Shown: positions 1-11,799 of the stretch, piece after piece
Position numbering within the stretch: position 1 is the first letter of the stretch
Layout: every line of letters starts with the position of its first letter
NCBI GenBank assembly: GCA_947179485.1
Contig: OX359246.1
Span: forward strand, 558,001-622,000
From: Allacma fusca
Lineage: Eukaryota; Arthropoda; Collembola; Symphypleona; Sminthuridae
DNA: 64,000 nucleotides
Reading direction: 5' to 3'
Program-made: the position numbers and the translations under genes
The notes under the pieces: generated by a model
The model's database searches: none
Told to the model about the DNA's origin: nothing
Seen by the model: the letters and a program-made list of their open reading frames with translations, nothing else

Positions 1-15
1 ATAATTCTAATTGCA

Positions 16-711
16 ATGGACGTTTCCGAAACCAGGCCGATAGCACAACCAAGTCCAGAACCATGGCAAGGACCACTGATGGCAGCCCTAGGAACTCAAG
101 TCGGAAAATGGTTCGCAAATTACATGGTACCAGCCATAACCGTCGGAAGCGGAGCTATCACAGCATCAGTGTTATCACAAAAGGACCCAATAGTACACAT
201 ACTACACCACAAAGATGACGGGAAACTAGCCGTAGTGCAGTATGACCCGAACGACCCAAACGTAGAAGCCCAGAGAATCATGGAGAGGAATCAACAAATG
301 GCTCTACTACAACCCCAACAACAACTTATACAACCCCAATTCATACAAAACCAACAGCCTACGATGCTGAAGGATAGCAGACCACCATGGATGGAGCAAT
401 TCAACGAAATTGATTGGAAATCCAATGAGGTTCCAACATCAGACACGGATTATACCGTAGTCATTATTAGTTCATTCGGTTGTATTACCACAGTAGTGAT
501 ATTTATATTCACAGTAATACTGTACCGAATTCGAATGAAGAAAAGAAAAACAGATCAACAAAAACCGAATGAGAGAGAATTAGACAATGTTGCAGACACG
601 CAGGCATTAGTCCAAAATTCTATAGAGCAGCTAGTCGGATGCAGAATTGTGAGGCCCAATACACAACAACAAGCCAGCCGACACACAACCAGAGCAACCG
701 TACAACTATAA
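16..711 (+). CDS. ORF with one membrane segment, possibly part of a virus-like element
   Basis: I do not recognise the family. The frame is open from the window edge, so the protein may begin upstream; the first ATG at 16 gives 231 residues. A Gln/Pro-rich middle (about residues 95-125) is followed by a strong hydrophobic stretch (about 147-170) and a basic tail starting RIRMKKRK, the layout of a C-terminal membrane anchor with a short cytoplasmic tail. A Gypsy-type LTR lies 2.6 kb downstream in the same orientation, so this could be the last ORF of a virus-like element. The distance, and the absence of any recognisable gag or pol between, make that a guess. A host membrane protein is the alternative. 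Confidence 0.3.
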   Translation: MDVSETRPIAQPSPEPWQGPLMAALGTQVGKWFANYMVPAITVGSGAITASVLSQKDPIVHILHHKDDGKLAVVQYDPNDPNVEAQRIMERNQQMALLQPQQQLIQPQFIQNQQPTMLKDSRPPWMEQFNEIDWKSNEVPTSDTDYTVVIISSFGCITTVVIFIFTVILYRIRMKKRKTDQQKPNERELDNVADTQALVQNSIEQLVGCRIVRPNTQQQASRHTTRATVQL

Positions 712-3240
712 CACCGACCCAACCGGGAAGGATCAACGCAAGAAAGAAAACAACGAAGAAAAATATACACAAAACCATAAAATTGTATGGAAAAATATTT
801 AAAAACATTTAATAGTTATAAGATAGTATTAGCAAAATAATAGGATACGTAGTTATAAGTAGAATAAGGTTAGGAAGAGAAAACACAGAAAATTAAGTTC
901 ATATACAACAAAAATATAAAAATGAAATGAAAATAATCAAAGTTCAAATAACGAACGAAAAGTTCCATTTAGTTAAAGAGACAGATCCCCAATAGGAGTA
1001 AAAGGAAGAAAAGTCTAAAGATTGTGATTCAAATCAATATATCTTTCGTGTCTCGATGGATTTATTATCCATTTTCTTTCCAATTTCCTTTTCACCCCAT
1101 TGATTCCAGTGATTAGGTTTTTATTAGATATCAACACTATCAAGTCAGGCTGTGTTTTCAAAACAAACACTGATTTGTTAACGAGACGAAATTGTTTCAA
1201 GATAAGGTTCAGTTCTAACAAAAATTTTAGGCAATATCATAATTCCTTGAGGCTTGTTCACTCAACAGCCAATGAGTGATGATTGTAATGCCTTGTGACT
1301 TATTAGGTCATTCGACTCCATATGAGAAGAATAAAAAAAATTAAATTTCCAACCTACTCATCGTTTGGGATGAGCGGGATACCAAATTTCCAGCAAAAAT
1401 CAGAACCCCTGTATAAGCAAGTTCTCTACGATCAGGATCAGTTTACCTTTTAGCTTCAGTTTAACAAAATCTATTTAGCTAGACGTGCTAATATTTTAGG
1501 TACCTAGAAAACAGATTAAGTAAAACGAAAGTCCGAAGGATAGATTCTTTCAAAAGAATTTCTGTAACACAGGTTTGTTTACAAAATTATTTACTTGCAA
1601 AGTGTTTCGCATTTCAAATGATAGTTAGAAAATAATTTTGTCAAAAATTATTGACATGAATGTGCCCCGATCAGAAGGATCCTAATGTCGTTTGAGAGTA
1701 AGGACCTTCACCTATTTCAAGGGCCTACATGAATGATCTAGGGACCAGAAGAATAAACAAAAATATACCACGAATAGGTAGGAGGAACTTTAAATAAAAA
1801 TATAAAAAGTAAAGAAATTAAAGAAAAGGAGAAAATAGTGAGGAACTCCAGGTTCTAGGTACGGCATTTCTTGATGGAGTTTAACTAGGCTGCAAGGTTT
1901 TGCACCTCAGAGGTATTAAAAGCAGTACAGATTTACATTGCAAACAGTGTCGACATCTTTTACAACTTGACATTAAGAAAAATTTACGGAATCATTAAAT
2001 TCACTTCGTTTATCCAGTACAAAGGATCAGTTTTAAATCTTAAAAGATCAAATGTTTTATTAGCTTTGATAAATTCCATAGTTTCCCAAGACAAAAATTA
2101 TATTAAGAAAACACAATTCTGAAAGGAATTTTAAACAGAAAATTTAACTTACAAATTCGACACATGTCATCAAATAGGATTTTTTACAGATCAAGGTATA
2201 TATATATATATTTATGATTATCGCCAAAATACATTCCTATCTCAGTTGAGGAAATAGCTCACGGAACAATATGATTTTATGTCTTATGGAGTAGGAAGAA
2301 CCGCTTACAGAACTTCATGGAACACGATGTTTTCACATTTGGTGAAATTGCCAACAGTTGTGCATGAGAAGGACATAATTCCTAATTTAGCCACCGAAAA
2401 ACAACTCAAATATTTCACAGGCAAAAATAAAAAGATTCTTCAAACTTTCTGTAGAGACCTCAGGAGGTTTCAGCGTCGGTTTTTCAAATAATTGTGTTTA
2501 AGAGCGACACTACTGCGCTCAAGACCGTCACTTCAAACCGTTGATAGTGATATTGGATAATCACACATTTCCCCACAACGATTTGTCTGTGACACGTTAA
2601 ATTGTTTCACAAGGAAACTCACGGGATTTTACAAGCTATAAAATAAAGATACCTTTAAAAATACATTAGGCCACTACCCTAGAAATAGCAATAACTGACA
2701 GTAATCACAAATTGTTGCAACAACTAGAATTGAGTATCAGATAATTAGAAAGCAAATGAGAATAGAAACAAGAGTCAATAGTTTCATATCTGCTTTCAAG
2801 TATTCTTGCCAGCTTTTACAAACAAATTCTTTTCAAAACATAGTATTTTAATGTATCTTTCGAGATTCGAATTCTTGCTTCGATAAACTATAATTGCGTG
2901 TACAAAATTTTCAATTCTGCTACGATGTTTCTAATCTTAGATACGATAAATAACATTAGAAATCAAGCCAAATAATGACATATTCCATGTAAATAGTGTA
3001 TATGCAAATGATGAAAGGATGAAAATGGTTGATTATCAGACGTAAGTATACAAACAGTAACACCATCAAATATTGTACAGCATTACAAAAGTATACACAC
3101 ATATGATGATGAACATGTATGATAAATTGTATAAAATGCCTTAACAACAAATACCCATGAATACCATTACGACCTTGCTACAAAGTCAATATAACGACCA
3201 TGATTAAGCTACAAAGTACGGTAACAAAAATATAACTAGA
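712..3240. other. No recognisable gene
   Basis: AT-rich sequence between the first ORF and the LTR. I see no convincing splice-bounded coding frame, RNA gene or repeat. A 70-codon frame at 2279-2491 has no features I can assign. Confidence 0.4.
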
Positions 3241-3885
3241 ATAATTATATGATCTTGAACTTCGACAGATGACATTGTCGAGGACGACAATTACCCAGAA
3301 GAGGAATGTTACGGATATATTATAAATAGAGTAGAATAAGCATAATCTAAGTCAGCAAATAGTTTAGAAGGTCGTAAGCAGAAGCTACGTGAGACCAAAC
3401 GCTGACCTAACATAATCATAAGTAAAGGAAAGGAAATGATTCAGATTATTTAATAAACAATAAACTAAGAATAGGATAAGATTAGATTTAGATTAAGACA
3501 CGTAGACTAAGTACAAGTTCTAATCACGACTTCAAGCAAGCAACATCAGAGGAGCCGCACCTAGAGTCCATTCCCTCCGGGATGGATCTCAACAGGTAGC
3601 AAGCGGGGTGACATGAAATCGGAGATTTCATGAAGAAGAGATTCAGACTTCAAATTCTATTTGTGTTAAATGTTAATTGTTCAGTGTAAATTGTATCAGT
3701 TTAGGAACAATAAATCGGATCAATAAATTATAAAAACGAACTACACACAGAATTCATTAGTTCCATTTATTCATGCGTTTCCAACAACATCGGATTCCAG
3801 GAATTCAGGGGATGGAACACCCGAACCTAGGCTACATTATTATTACCCACACACCATCCATACCCGGGTAATACCGTACATAACA
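3241..3885 (+). mobile_element. Ty3/Gypsy-type LTR with a short internal flank (3' LTR or solo LTR)
   Basis: A purine-rich tract (AAGAGGAA) is followed at 3307 by TGTTACGG, a typical Gypsy LTR start. Just before it is a GTCGAGGACGAC stretch like that found ahead of the 3' LTR in many arthropod Gypsy elements. A TATA-like TATAAATAG follows soon after the start and AATAAA occurs near 3708. The right edge is uncertain: TAACA near 3885 mirrors the start, but an earlier end near 3789 is possible. No second copy lies in the window, so the rest of the element, if present, lies upstream of position 1. Age and completeness cannot be judged. Confidence 0.5.
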
Positions 3886-4478
3886 ATATAACTGAACATT
3901 ATTTTCGGGACGGGACTGAGTCAATATAACTGAACATTATTTTCGGGACGGGACTGAGTCAATATAACTGAACATTATTTTCGGGACGGGACTGAGTCAA
4001 TATAACTGAACATTTTTTTCGGGACGGGACGGGGACAGAAACAGTTGTCCCCATTAGATTCGGGACGGGGACAGCAAAATTGTGCACATTATTTTCGGGA
4101 TGGGGAGAGAACAAATTGTCCCCATTTTATTCGGCACGGGGTCAGAAAAAATTGTCTGCATTTGATTCGGGGCGGGGACAGAAAAAATTGTCCGCATTAT
4201 ATTCGGGGCGGGGACAGAAAAAATTGTCCGCATTATATTCGGGGCGGGGACAGAAAAATTTGTTCCGATTATATTTGGGACGGGGACAAAGTATTTCTCC
4301 CCATTTTTTTCCTGATGGAGACAGAAAAAATTGTCCCCACTTTATTCAGGACGGGATCAGAAAAATTATTCCCCGTTATATTCGGGGCGGGGACAGAAAA
4401 ACTGGCCCCATTATACTCGGGACAGGACGGGGACAATAAAATTGTGCACATTATATTCTTGAGGGGTACAAAAATATT

Positions 4479-5094
4479 GTACCAATTACTGTGACATAAC
4501 CTCTACTTCCCGGAGGAAATATTAATTATGTTGCACAGGTTCGGCGCGGAGTTATCTTAAATTAACCTAATGAAAGATGTAAATAATTGAGCTGCAATAA
4601 AATAATAAAATGACTAATTCGTTCAATTGCTAATACTTTATTCTCTGATCAAATATATAGCTATAATATATACATAAACTTGAGATGAAATCATCCAACA
4701 GTCTCGTGACTATGATTCACTCGTTTTGTTCATATTACATCGTAATTCTACTATTAAAACTATCTACATTCTATGTAACCTTAGGTATATAACTACATGT
4801 CACATTTGCAGTGGAGCAATATTCTTCCCTCCGAGTGTTCACTACAACCACATAAGAGAGTTGAATAAGCGCACACACTTACATGAGTCATATGGGTACA
4901 TAGTCAGAGAGGAACTTGTGAGCGATCGTGTTTTTCCTCTGCCTGATACATATTCTCCATGTGTAACATAGACACATTCCTTAGACAAGTTTCTTGTCTC
5001 ATTTATGCTATCGAACGGCCCTGCTCCGAGTCCACAATATCTAGGTTAAGTACTTACATACACAAATTCCATGCGTAAATTACACGTATGTAAC
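4479..5094. other. Unassigned DNA between two blocks of the GGGAC array
   Basis: About 600 bp of ordinary AT-rich sequence separates the first and second blocks. It may be a further insertion, but I found no clear terminal repeats or target duplication. An 81-codon frame at 4726-4971 has no recognisable content. Confidence 0.35.
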
Positions 5095-5701
5095 ATTACA
5101 TTCGGGACTTGGACAAAACAATTTTTCCAATTATATGCGGGACGAGGAAGAAAAAATTGTCCGTATTATTTTCGAGACGGGGACCAAAATTGCATCAATT
5201 TTTTTCGGGAAAGGGACAAAAAAATGCGTGTCAATTATATTCCGGGCGGGGACAGAAAAATAGTGTACATTATGTTCGGGAGGGGGGCAGAAAAAATTTT
5301 CCCCATTATATTCGGGACGAGGACAGAAAAAACTCCCCATTATATTCGGGCGGGGACAGAAAAATTTGTCCGTTATATTCGGGAAAGTGACAGAACAATT
5401 TGTACGAATTGTATTCGGGACGGGGATAGAAAACACTTTCCTAAATATATTCGTGACGGGGACAGAAACATTGTGCACCAAAGATGCATAATTGAATCAC
5501 AGTACGTATATCCTTCCTTTAAATGATATCAAAATATTCTCCTACACGTCTTATATCTAGTACAAATGCCAATCTCGAGCCCTACTTATATGCATATATT
5601 TTAAAATCATGGACAACTCTGCCTTCCTATATATTCCTATATACGTTCCTTTGACATACAACACGCATTCCTATGCCTATCCTTTAAAGAAACGTTGGGA
5701 T

Positions 5702-6635
5702 TAGTGCATCGCATGGGTACAAAAATGCTGTACCTGGACCTGTACCTGGACCCAAATAGTGGGTACTGGCAAAACTCGTACCCATACCCGTACCTGATTA
5801 AAAGTACCCATTAAATAAATGTTGGTACGTGGACCTGATTATTTTGCAAGTAGTGCGTACCTGTACCTGAATTTTACCCGTACCCAAAATATACCCAATA
5901 TATGGACCTGTACCTGAAATTTTTTCCTGCGTACCTGTACCCAATCAGGTACTTTAAAAACAATGACTGTAAATGACTCAACATGATGACATTCGATGAT
6001 TTACATCACAGCAATTACAAGCTATAGACAATTTTTATTAATATCATTTTTGCAAAGCTAGACATCCTAATGGAACTATAACTTCAATGCATCTGCAGTT
6101 TTGCCATCTTCAATTAAATCTTCCACTTCTAGGTCATCCTCCATAACCACAAAATCACTTAACTTCATTTTGATTGAATCACAAGTGGAATTTGTAATTA
6201 CATGTACTTATTGCTGGCACGTTGTCTAAGTTGGTTAACCATCTCTATTGCTTAAACGTATGCTTTTCAAAAATTACGATGCATTCCTGAAAACACGCTG
6301 AATAGCAAAATAAATCTTTAGATCGGAGAGAGCCACGTACTACACTAGATACCTCGTAAGATGGATTTCTGTTCGTAAAAGTACCCAGATTTTCAGGTAC
6401 TAATTTATCAGGTCCAGGTATATTGGAAGCTTGTACCTGTTCCTGTCAGGTACAACCCAAACACTTCCAAGTTTGTACCTGTACCCCACCCCCGGTTTTG
6501 TACCCAAAATTTGGGTACATATAGCTAGTACCCATAAAATAACCATTCAGTTTGGGTACTTAAACAGAGTACCCATTTTGGACCTGTACCTGTACCCAAA
6601 TACTCAGGTACTACCCGTACCCATGCGATGCACTG
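5702..6635. mobile_element. hAT-like non-autonomous element (word GGTACCTG/GGGTAC), nested
   Basis: The ends form an 18-bp inverted repeat, AGTGCATCGCATGGGTAC, and the flanks are the perfect 8-bp duplication GTTGGGAT (5694-5701 and 6636-6643). Both terminal thirds are packed with GTACCTG and TACCCGTACCC words in both orientations; the centre is ordinary AT-rich DNA. There is no transposase. It lies inside the element at 5479-7010 and is therefore younger than it. Confidence 0.85.
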
Positions 6636-6652
6636 GTTGGGATAACATATAT

Positions 6653-6751
6653 CGTTGGCTAAATTCTAAAATTTACCATTTTAAATGGAGAGCCCATTTA
6701 AAAAGCACGTGTTACGAAATGAAAATGGTACCTTTTAAAATTTAGCCGACG
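6653..6751. repeat. Short inverted repeat (arms 6653-6682 and 6722-6751)
   Basis: Two arms of about 30 bp pair with few mismatches around a spacer of about 39 bp. They lie just right of the nested element and inside the TTCCTATCC element. It could be a tiny foldback insertion or part of the host element. Confidence 0.5.
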
Positions 6752-8265
6752 ATTTCGTCATACAAAAGTCAATGTAGACCTTCTCAGAGCCTTTCCTATT
6801 TCTTACATACATACTTTATGATTTGCCAGCCAACTCCTACCCTTCCTATTTGTACGTTTGCTCGGAAGGAGGCTTCCTATCCTATCCCTGCTTTTAATTA
6901 TTAGATTTTTCATGCCTTCCTTTTCCTACACATAAATTCTTGCAAACTACGTTCCTATCCTATAAATATGCCTATTTGTAGGATCCGTGTAGGAAGAAAA
7001 TGCATCTTTGTTGTGCACATTATAATCTTGACGGGGACGAAAATATATTACCAATTTCATACGGTTCTTGCACAGAACAATTTTTTACATTATATCCGGG
7101 ACGGGGACCAAAATTGTACCAATTATATTCGGGAAAGGGACACAAAAAATGGTTTCCATTATATTCGGAAAGGGGACTGAAAAATTGGTTCTTATTATAT
7201 TCGGGACGGGGACAGAAAAGATTGTCCCCACTTTATTCAGGACGGGGTCAGAAAATTTGTCCCCGTTATATTCGGGACAGGACAGAAAAATTGGCCCCAT
7301 TATGTTCGGGACGGGGACAGAAAAAATTGTTCCCTTTATTCAGGACAGTGTCAGAAAATGTTTCCCCGTTATACACCGGACAGGACGGGGACAAAAAATT
7401 GTGCAAATTATATTCGGGCGGGGACAGTAAAAATTGTCCCCGTTATATTCGGGACGTGACGGGGACAGAAAAATTGAACCCATTATATTCGATACGGCAC
7501 GGGGACAATAAAACTGCATATTATATTCGGAAAGGAGACAGAAAGATTGTCCGCATTATATTCGGGACGGGACGGGGATAAAAAACGTGCCATTTATATC
7601 CGGGGCGGGACAGAATAAAATGTCCCCGGTATAGTCGGGACGGGCCGGGGACCAAAAAATTGTCCCCATTATATTCGGGACAGGGACAATAAAACTGATC
7701 ATATCATATTCGGGACGGGGACAGAAAAAGTTGTCCCGAGTATATTTGGGACAGGGGCGAAAAAACTGTCCTCATTATATTCGGGACGAGGACACAAGAA
7801 TTGTCCGCATTATATTCGGGAAGGGAACAGAAAAATTTGTGCCCATTATATTTGGGAAGGGGACAGAAAAACTTTGCTTCCATTATATTCGGGATGGGTA
7901 CAGAAAAATTTGTCCTCATTTAATTCGGAAAGTTGACAGAAAAATTAGACCCACGTTATATTCGGGACGAGGAAAGAAACGATTGTCCCACAATACATTT
8001 GTGACTGGGTCAGAAAAATTGTCCCCGTTTTATTCGGGACGGGACGGGGACAGAAACAATTGTCCCACATTACATTCGGACGGCGACAGAAAAAATTGTC
8101 CCGATTATATTTGGGACGGGACGGGGACAGAAAACATTTTCCACATTATATTCGGGACTGGACGGGGACAAGGTTTTTGTCACCGTGTCCTGATTGTCGG
8201 GACTAGGGACCATGGTTTGGAAAAATATCGGGACCAGACGGGACAAGAATTTTGTCCCCAATAGA

Positions 8266-9216
8266 AGCTCTAGTGTACGCTTGTATAAATAATTCAAGGG
8301 TTGGACTACTTGCTAGTACTAGTCTCAACATTTTTCTTCTCTTCATTTAGAAATATGTCGTGAATTGATCCCCATTCTCGCCGAAACTGGTTATTACGGT
8401 GGAGCTCAAAAATGAAATTCGGGTCCAAATGGAGGATTCATCAGTCTGAGTGGTACATAGATAGGTATCTAAGAATTTCATTGTGTAAAGTTGTAGGACC
8501 ACGAGCTTCTTCCATACCTCAAACGTTTCATAAATCATTGCCCAATTCACAGAAACAGAGATGCAATATCTGCAATTTCATATTTAGTCCAATGACGACT
8601 TATTCTAAAAGCAGTTATTCGGTCATTCGATCCCTAGGCATGCGTAATATTATAGTTACAATCTACTCTAATTCCTACTGCAACATTAACCACTCCGATT
8701 TCACAAATACAGATAATATTGGATGTAACTTGCTTTCGTGAAACTGTCAAGCCACAAGGTTGCATTTCTCGTGGAAAACTCCTCATATTTTCAAGGTTTA
8801 GACTAGGTTAATTCATCCGTTTAAACTTAATGAATACAAATTCCAGTCTAACTTCATTTAAGAGTTTACGGTGAATGTTTAAATCAACTTTGAATTGATC
8901 AAGTTCTATCAGTAGCTAAAATGAATAGGTTCTTTTCTTAATGTCTGGCGGAACTAATGGATTTTTTCGAGTAGGATCTCCGATGAGTAAAAAAATTCCT
9001 GGGTCATTTTGTTCTGACAATGAAAGTGTCCCGTGAAAGAGGCGCATGATATGGAGGGATATTTGTTTGTAATGCTTACACTTTGTATCACGTCTAGAAT
9101 AAATTCTAGTTCACAAGAAAGTCAAGATCTCACTTTGTACTTTTACTGTATGTGTATAAACATAAATTGACTCCCAATAACGAGATATAGCAAAACCGAA
9201 GCTATGCACAAATAAA
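8266..9216. other. No recognisable gene
   Basis: Ordinary AT-rich intergenic DNA; no coding frame or repeat that I can support. Confidence 0.4.
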
Positions 9217-9218
9217 TA

Positions 9219-10056
9219 CAGTGGATTTCCCATATAGTGGTTTCCTCTTAGATGGCATTCGCTCTTTAATGGCATCAAAAAACCCTCCCTAGAGGTTTGC
9301 AATGTTAAAGGTATACAGTATAGTGGCACCCTCTATAATGGTATTCCCTCTATACTGGCACTATTATGTGTTACGGTGGCTCGGACAATGCGAAATTATA
9401 ATGGCAGTTGGCATAAAATTAGCTAGATAATGGCTACAAAAGTATAACATGATGTTATAAAACGTGCGGGCGGTTAATAATGCTTATCTCGGTTGGTTCA
9501 ATTTTAATTTCAAATGTTAATACAGTTTGATAAATATTTTGGTTTATTGAAGCCCTGGTATGATTAGCTGGATTTACGTCATATGATCCGTGACTTAAGT
9601 TAAAACGAAGTTATAACACAAATCATTGCCAATTTTGTCTGGGCTCACTTCTAATAAGTTTCAATTCGTGTTGATTTTTTAAAAAACCTTTTTAAAATAA
9701 TAAAATAAATAAAAAAGCAAAACCTCATAGTGACAAAACCGCAGAGTACTCAGTGGAAGTAATTCCCATTAACATAATTCCAGGAATTTGGTTTCTGGAA
9801 TGGTGACGTTGCAGTCGAAAAGTTTGTTACGACTAACATTATTAATAGTATGAGGAAACCTAAAGTTACTGAACATCTTAAACTCAATGAGGCAAATACC
9901 TCATCATTTTGAGCATTCTGTAAATGTATTTAGTTACAGTTATTGTCTATAAACATTAATAGTACATAGTTTACCATTAGTCACATACAGTGGCATCCCT
10001 ATATAGTGGCAGGAATTTGTCACTCCCTTGGAAACCACTATATAGGAAATTCACTG
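9219..10056. mobile_element. Tc1/mariner-superfamily (pogo/Tigger-like) MITE
   Basis: The ends match as inverted repeats: CAGTGGATTTCCCATATAG at the left and its near complement at the right (ending ATTCACTG), each bordered by TA. The subterminal words TATAGTGG and TAATGG recur. A CAGT start next to a TA duplication is typical of pogo/Tigger-type elements. No transposase remains. Confidence 0.7.
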
Positions 10057-10469
10057 TACTTAGTATGTGTATGAATGGATAAAGTCACAGTGGTACAAGA
10101 AAATCACCTACAGTTCGCCTGATATTTATAGTAACGTAGAATGCAATCTTTATTACAAATAAATTTTATAGTCCATGGTACAAAAACTATTAACGTTGAC
10201 GCACCCATAAATTATGCAATTGTAACTCATTAATAACACAGTAAGGATTTACAATGATGAATCCCCATCCGTATCATTTATAGGAAACTGAAATGCCAGC
10301 AATTATAATGTCGGAACTTGAACAGAGCTTCTAGTGATTAGGGACATTCACAAGTAGTGTACATTTGAAATCCCTCTTGTTGATGGTCCTAAACCAGAAG
10401 TTCTATGCGGGAATTATCTGGCAAGGACGGTGAGAATTGTAAACTGGAAACGATGAGATCCATCCATTT

Positions 10470-10885
10470 TGTCACTCCTGGGCTCCAGATTTAATTCTTT
10501 CACAGACAGGCAAATCTGCCATTTTTAGTCGCTCTCTTCTGAAAGGATCGAACGTTGCGAGCTGCTGCTGACACGCGCCTGTTAATAGAAAACAATTGTC
10601 ATAAATTGGATTACATATAGATACGTTCAAACGGGTTTGCTCCACAGTTGTAAAAAAATGTTCCAATAAAGACATTTAAGAGAGATTGCACTTTATACTT
10701 ATATAAAAATTTGCAAAATATGTGTATGTATTTACACCCCTATAAACCTTGCACAGCACTGGATCAATCTAACCACCCATCACATCACTAGCAGTGGGAT
10801 CAATTGTGGAATGGAATGAAACTCTGGAAGAAACAATTACAGTTAGTAGTGACACATATTTGTGTAACATTGAAATGTTAAAATG
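10470..10885 (-). repeat. Copy 1 of an inverted duplicate carrying exon-like sequence
   Basis: Read on the minus strand this segment matches 18250-18665 read on the plus strand over about 400 bp. Both copies keep two splice-acceptor-like sites (TTTCTTCCAG and a TTNACAG) followed by short coding-like stretches. The second encodes a peptide containing CQQQLATFDPFRRE here and CQEQLATLDPFRKE in the other copy. The conserved reading suggests relics or exons of one gene, which I do not recognise. The flanks to 11615 show nothing else. Confidence 0.5.
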
Positions 10886-11615
10886 TCTAATTTCGTGGAT
10901 GCAGAGTAAAGCAATGCTATAAGGGATGTTGGTTGTGGCTGTACGTAGTGTTTTCAACTAAATCGGTTTTTCCTGGGTGAAGAGGCAAAATGATCTGCAA
11001 GCATCACATTCTCTCATTTGTGTTTAGTTTTTACACTGTTGAAGTATTTGCTTTTTTGCCAAGAAATCAGGCCAATTTTAGGGAATCGATTTATCCCAGC
11101 AGGCCATAAAGTGGATATTTGAAAATGGTTTCAACCACGGCTTAACTTCCCCACCTTACTTTGTTGTCTACAGTGAAAATTGTTTGTCGGTTCCTTTGAT
11201 TTATTTCCCCCATCATCACGGGTGAGACTTCAAATATATTTGCTGGATCTTATTCCGGCTAAGTATGGATCCAATCTCCTCGATAAAAATTCAGCCTAAC
11301 AAACTCCCCTGGTTTTGGAATCATCTCTGCTGTTTCCCAGTGACGACTTATTGAAACTTAAGAATATTTATTGTAACAATTTCGAAGTGCTTTTCATTCA
11401 TAGCAGGAAAACCTGGTGAATACAAAAAATACATTGGAATTGGCACAGATAGAATCAGCATTATAACTGCATTAAATAAACATATTATTAGATTTGTGCT
11501 GTCACAAGAAACTATCCTTTAATATATGACTTTAAAATATGTATGTATGTACGTGATATATACTTCCATTCTTTTTATTGGTGTTTCACTATACACAATT
11601 TACAATTAATTGGTA
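10886..11615. other. No recognisable gene
   Basis: Intergenic DNA; no supported coding frame, RNA gene or repeat. Confidence 0.4.
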
Positions 11616-11799
11616 CAGGGAATACATTGTTCAGTGGTTCCTCTTAGAAAGCATACCCTTTATATCGGCATAGTGCAGAACTTGCTGGGGTTACATGAAA
11701 ATTATATACATAAAGATAATTTTATGTAAGACAGTGGCATCTTCACATTATTGTATTTGTATTTTGTCTCGTTAGAATCATTGCATAGGGAAGTCACTG
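11616..11799. mobile_element. Small pogo/Tigger-like MITE, diverged
   Basis: The right end reads GGGAAGTCACTG followed by TA, and the left end TA followed by CAGGGAATAC. Subterminal stretches resemble the element at 9219-10056. The termini match only loosely, so this is a candidate. Confidence 0.4.

Larger units (their letters stand above)
5479..7010. mobile_element. hAT-like non-autonomous element (word TTCCTATCC), inserted in the GGGAC array
   Basis: Both ends carry CAAAGATGCAT as an inverted repeat. The flanks are a perfect 8-bp duplication TTGTGCAC (5471-5478 and 7011-7018), which belongs to the GGGAC array, so this element inserted into that array. The element's own sequence (5479-5693 and 6644-7010) is rich in TTCCTATCC-like words. 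It encodes no transposase and is itself interrupted by the element at 5702-6635. The 8-bp duplication fits the hAT pattern nTnnnnAn. Confidence 0.8.
3886..8265. repeat. Array of GGGACGGGGACAG-type units, interrupted by other DNA
   Basis: Three blocks (3886-4478, 5095-5478, 7011-8265) consist of degenerate units of about 35-38 bp, each holding TTCGGGACGGGGACAG followed by an A-run and TTGTCCCC. The first block starts with a cleaner 38-bp unit repeated about four times (3886-4030). The second and third blocks were one array before a transposon inserted between 5478 and 7011. The array ends near 8265 at a sequence rich in GGGAC/GTCCC. By analogy with other word-repeat elements here it may be one large hAT-like element, but I could not find its paired ends. 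The long open frames on both strands are a by-product of the repeat. Confidence 0.75.

Noticed and set aside
4045-8264. Long open frames on both strands in the GGGAC array (for example 4045-4494, 5071-5526, 7000-7581, 7731-8264)
   Set aside because: They follow the repeat unit, overlap in several frames and on both strands, and contain only repeat-derived peptides.
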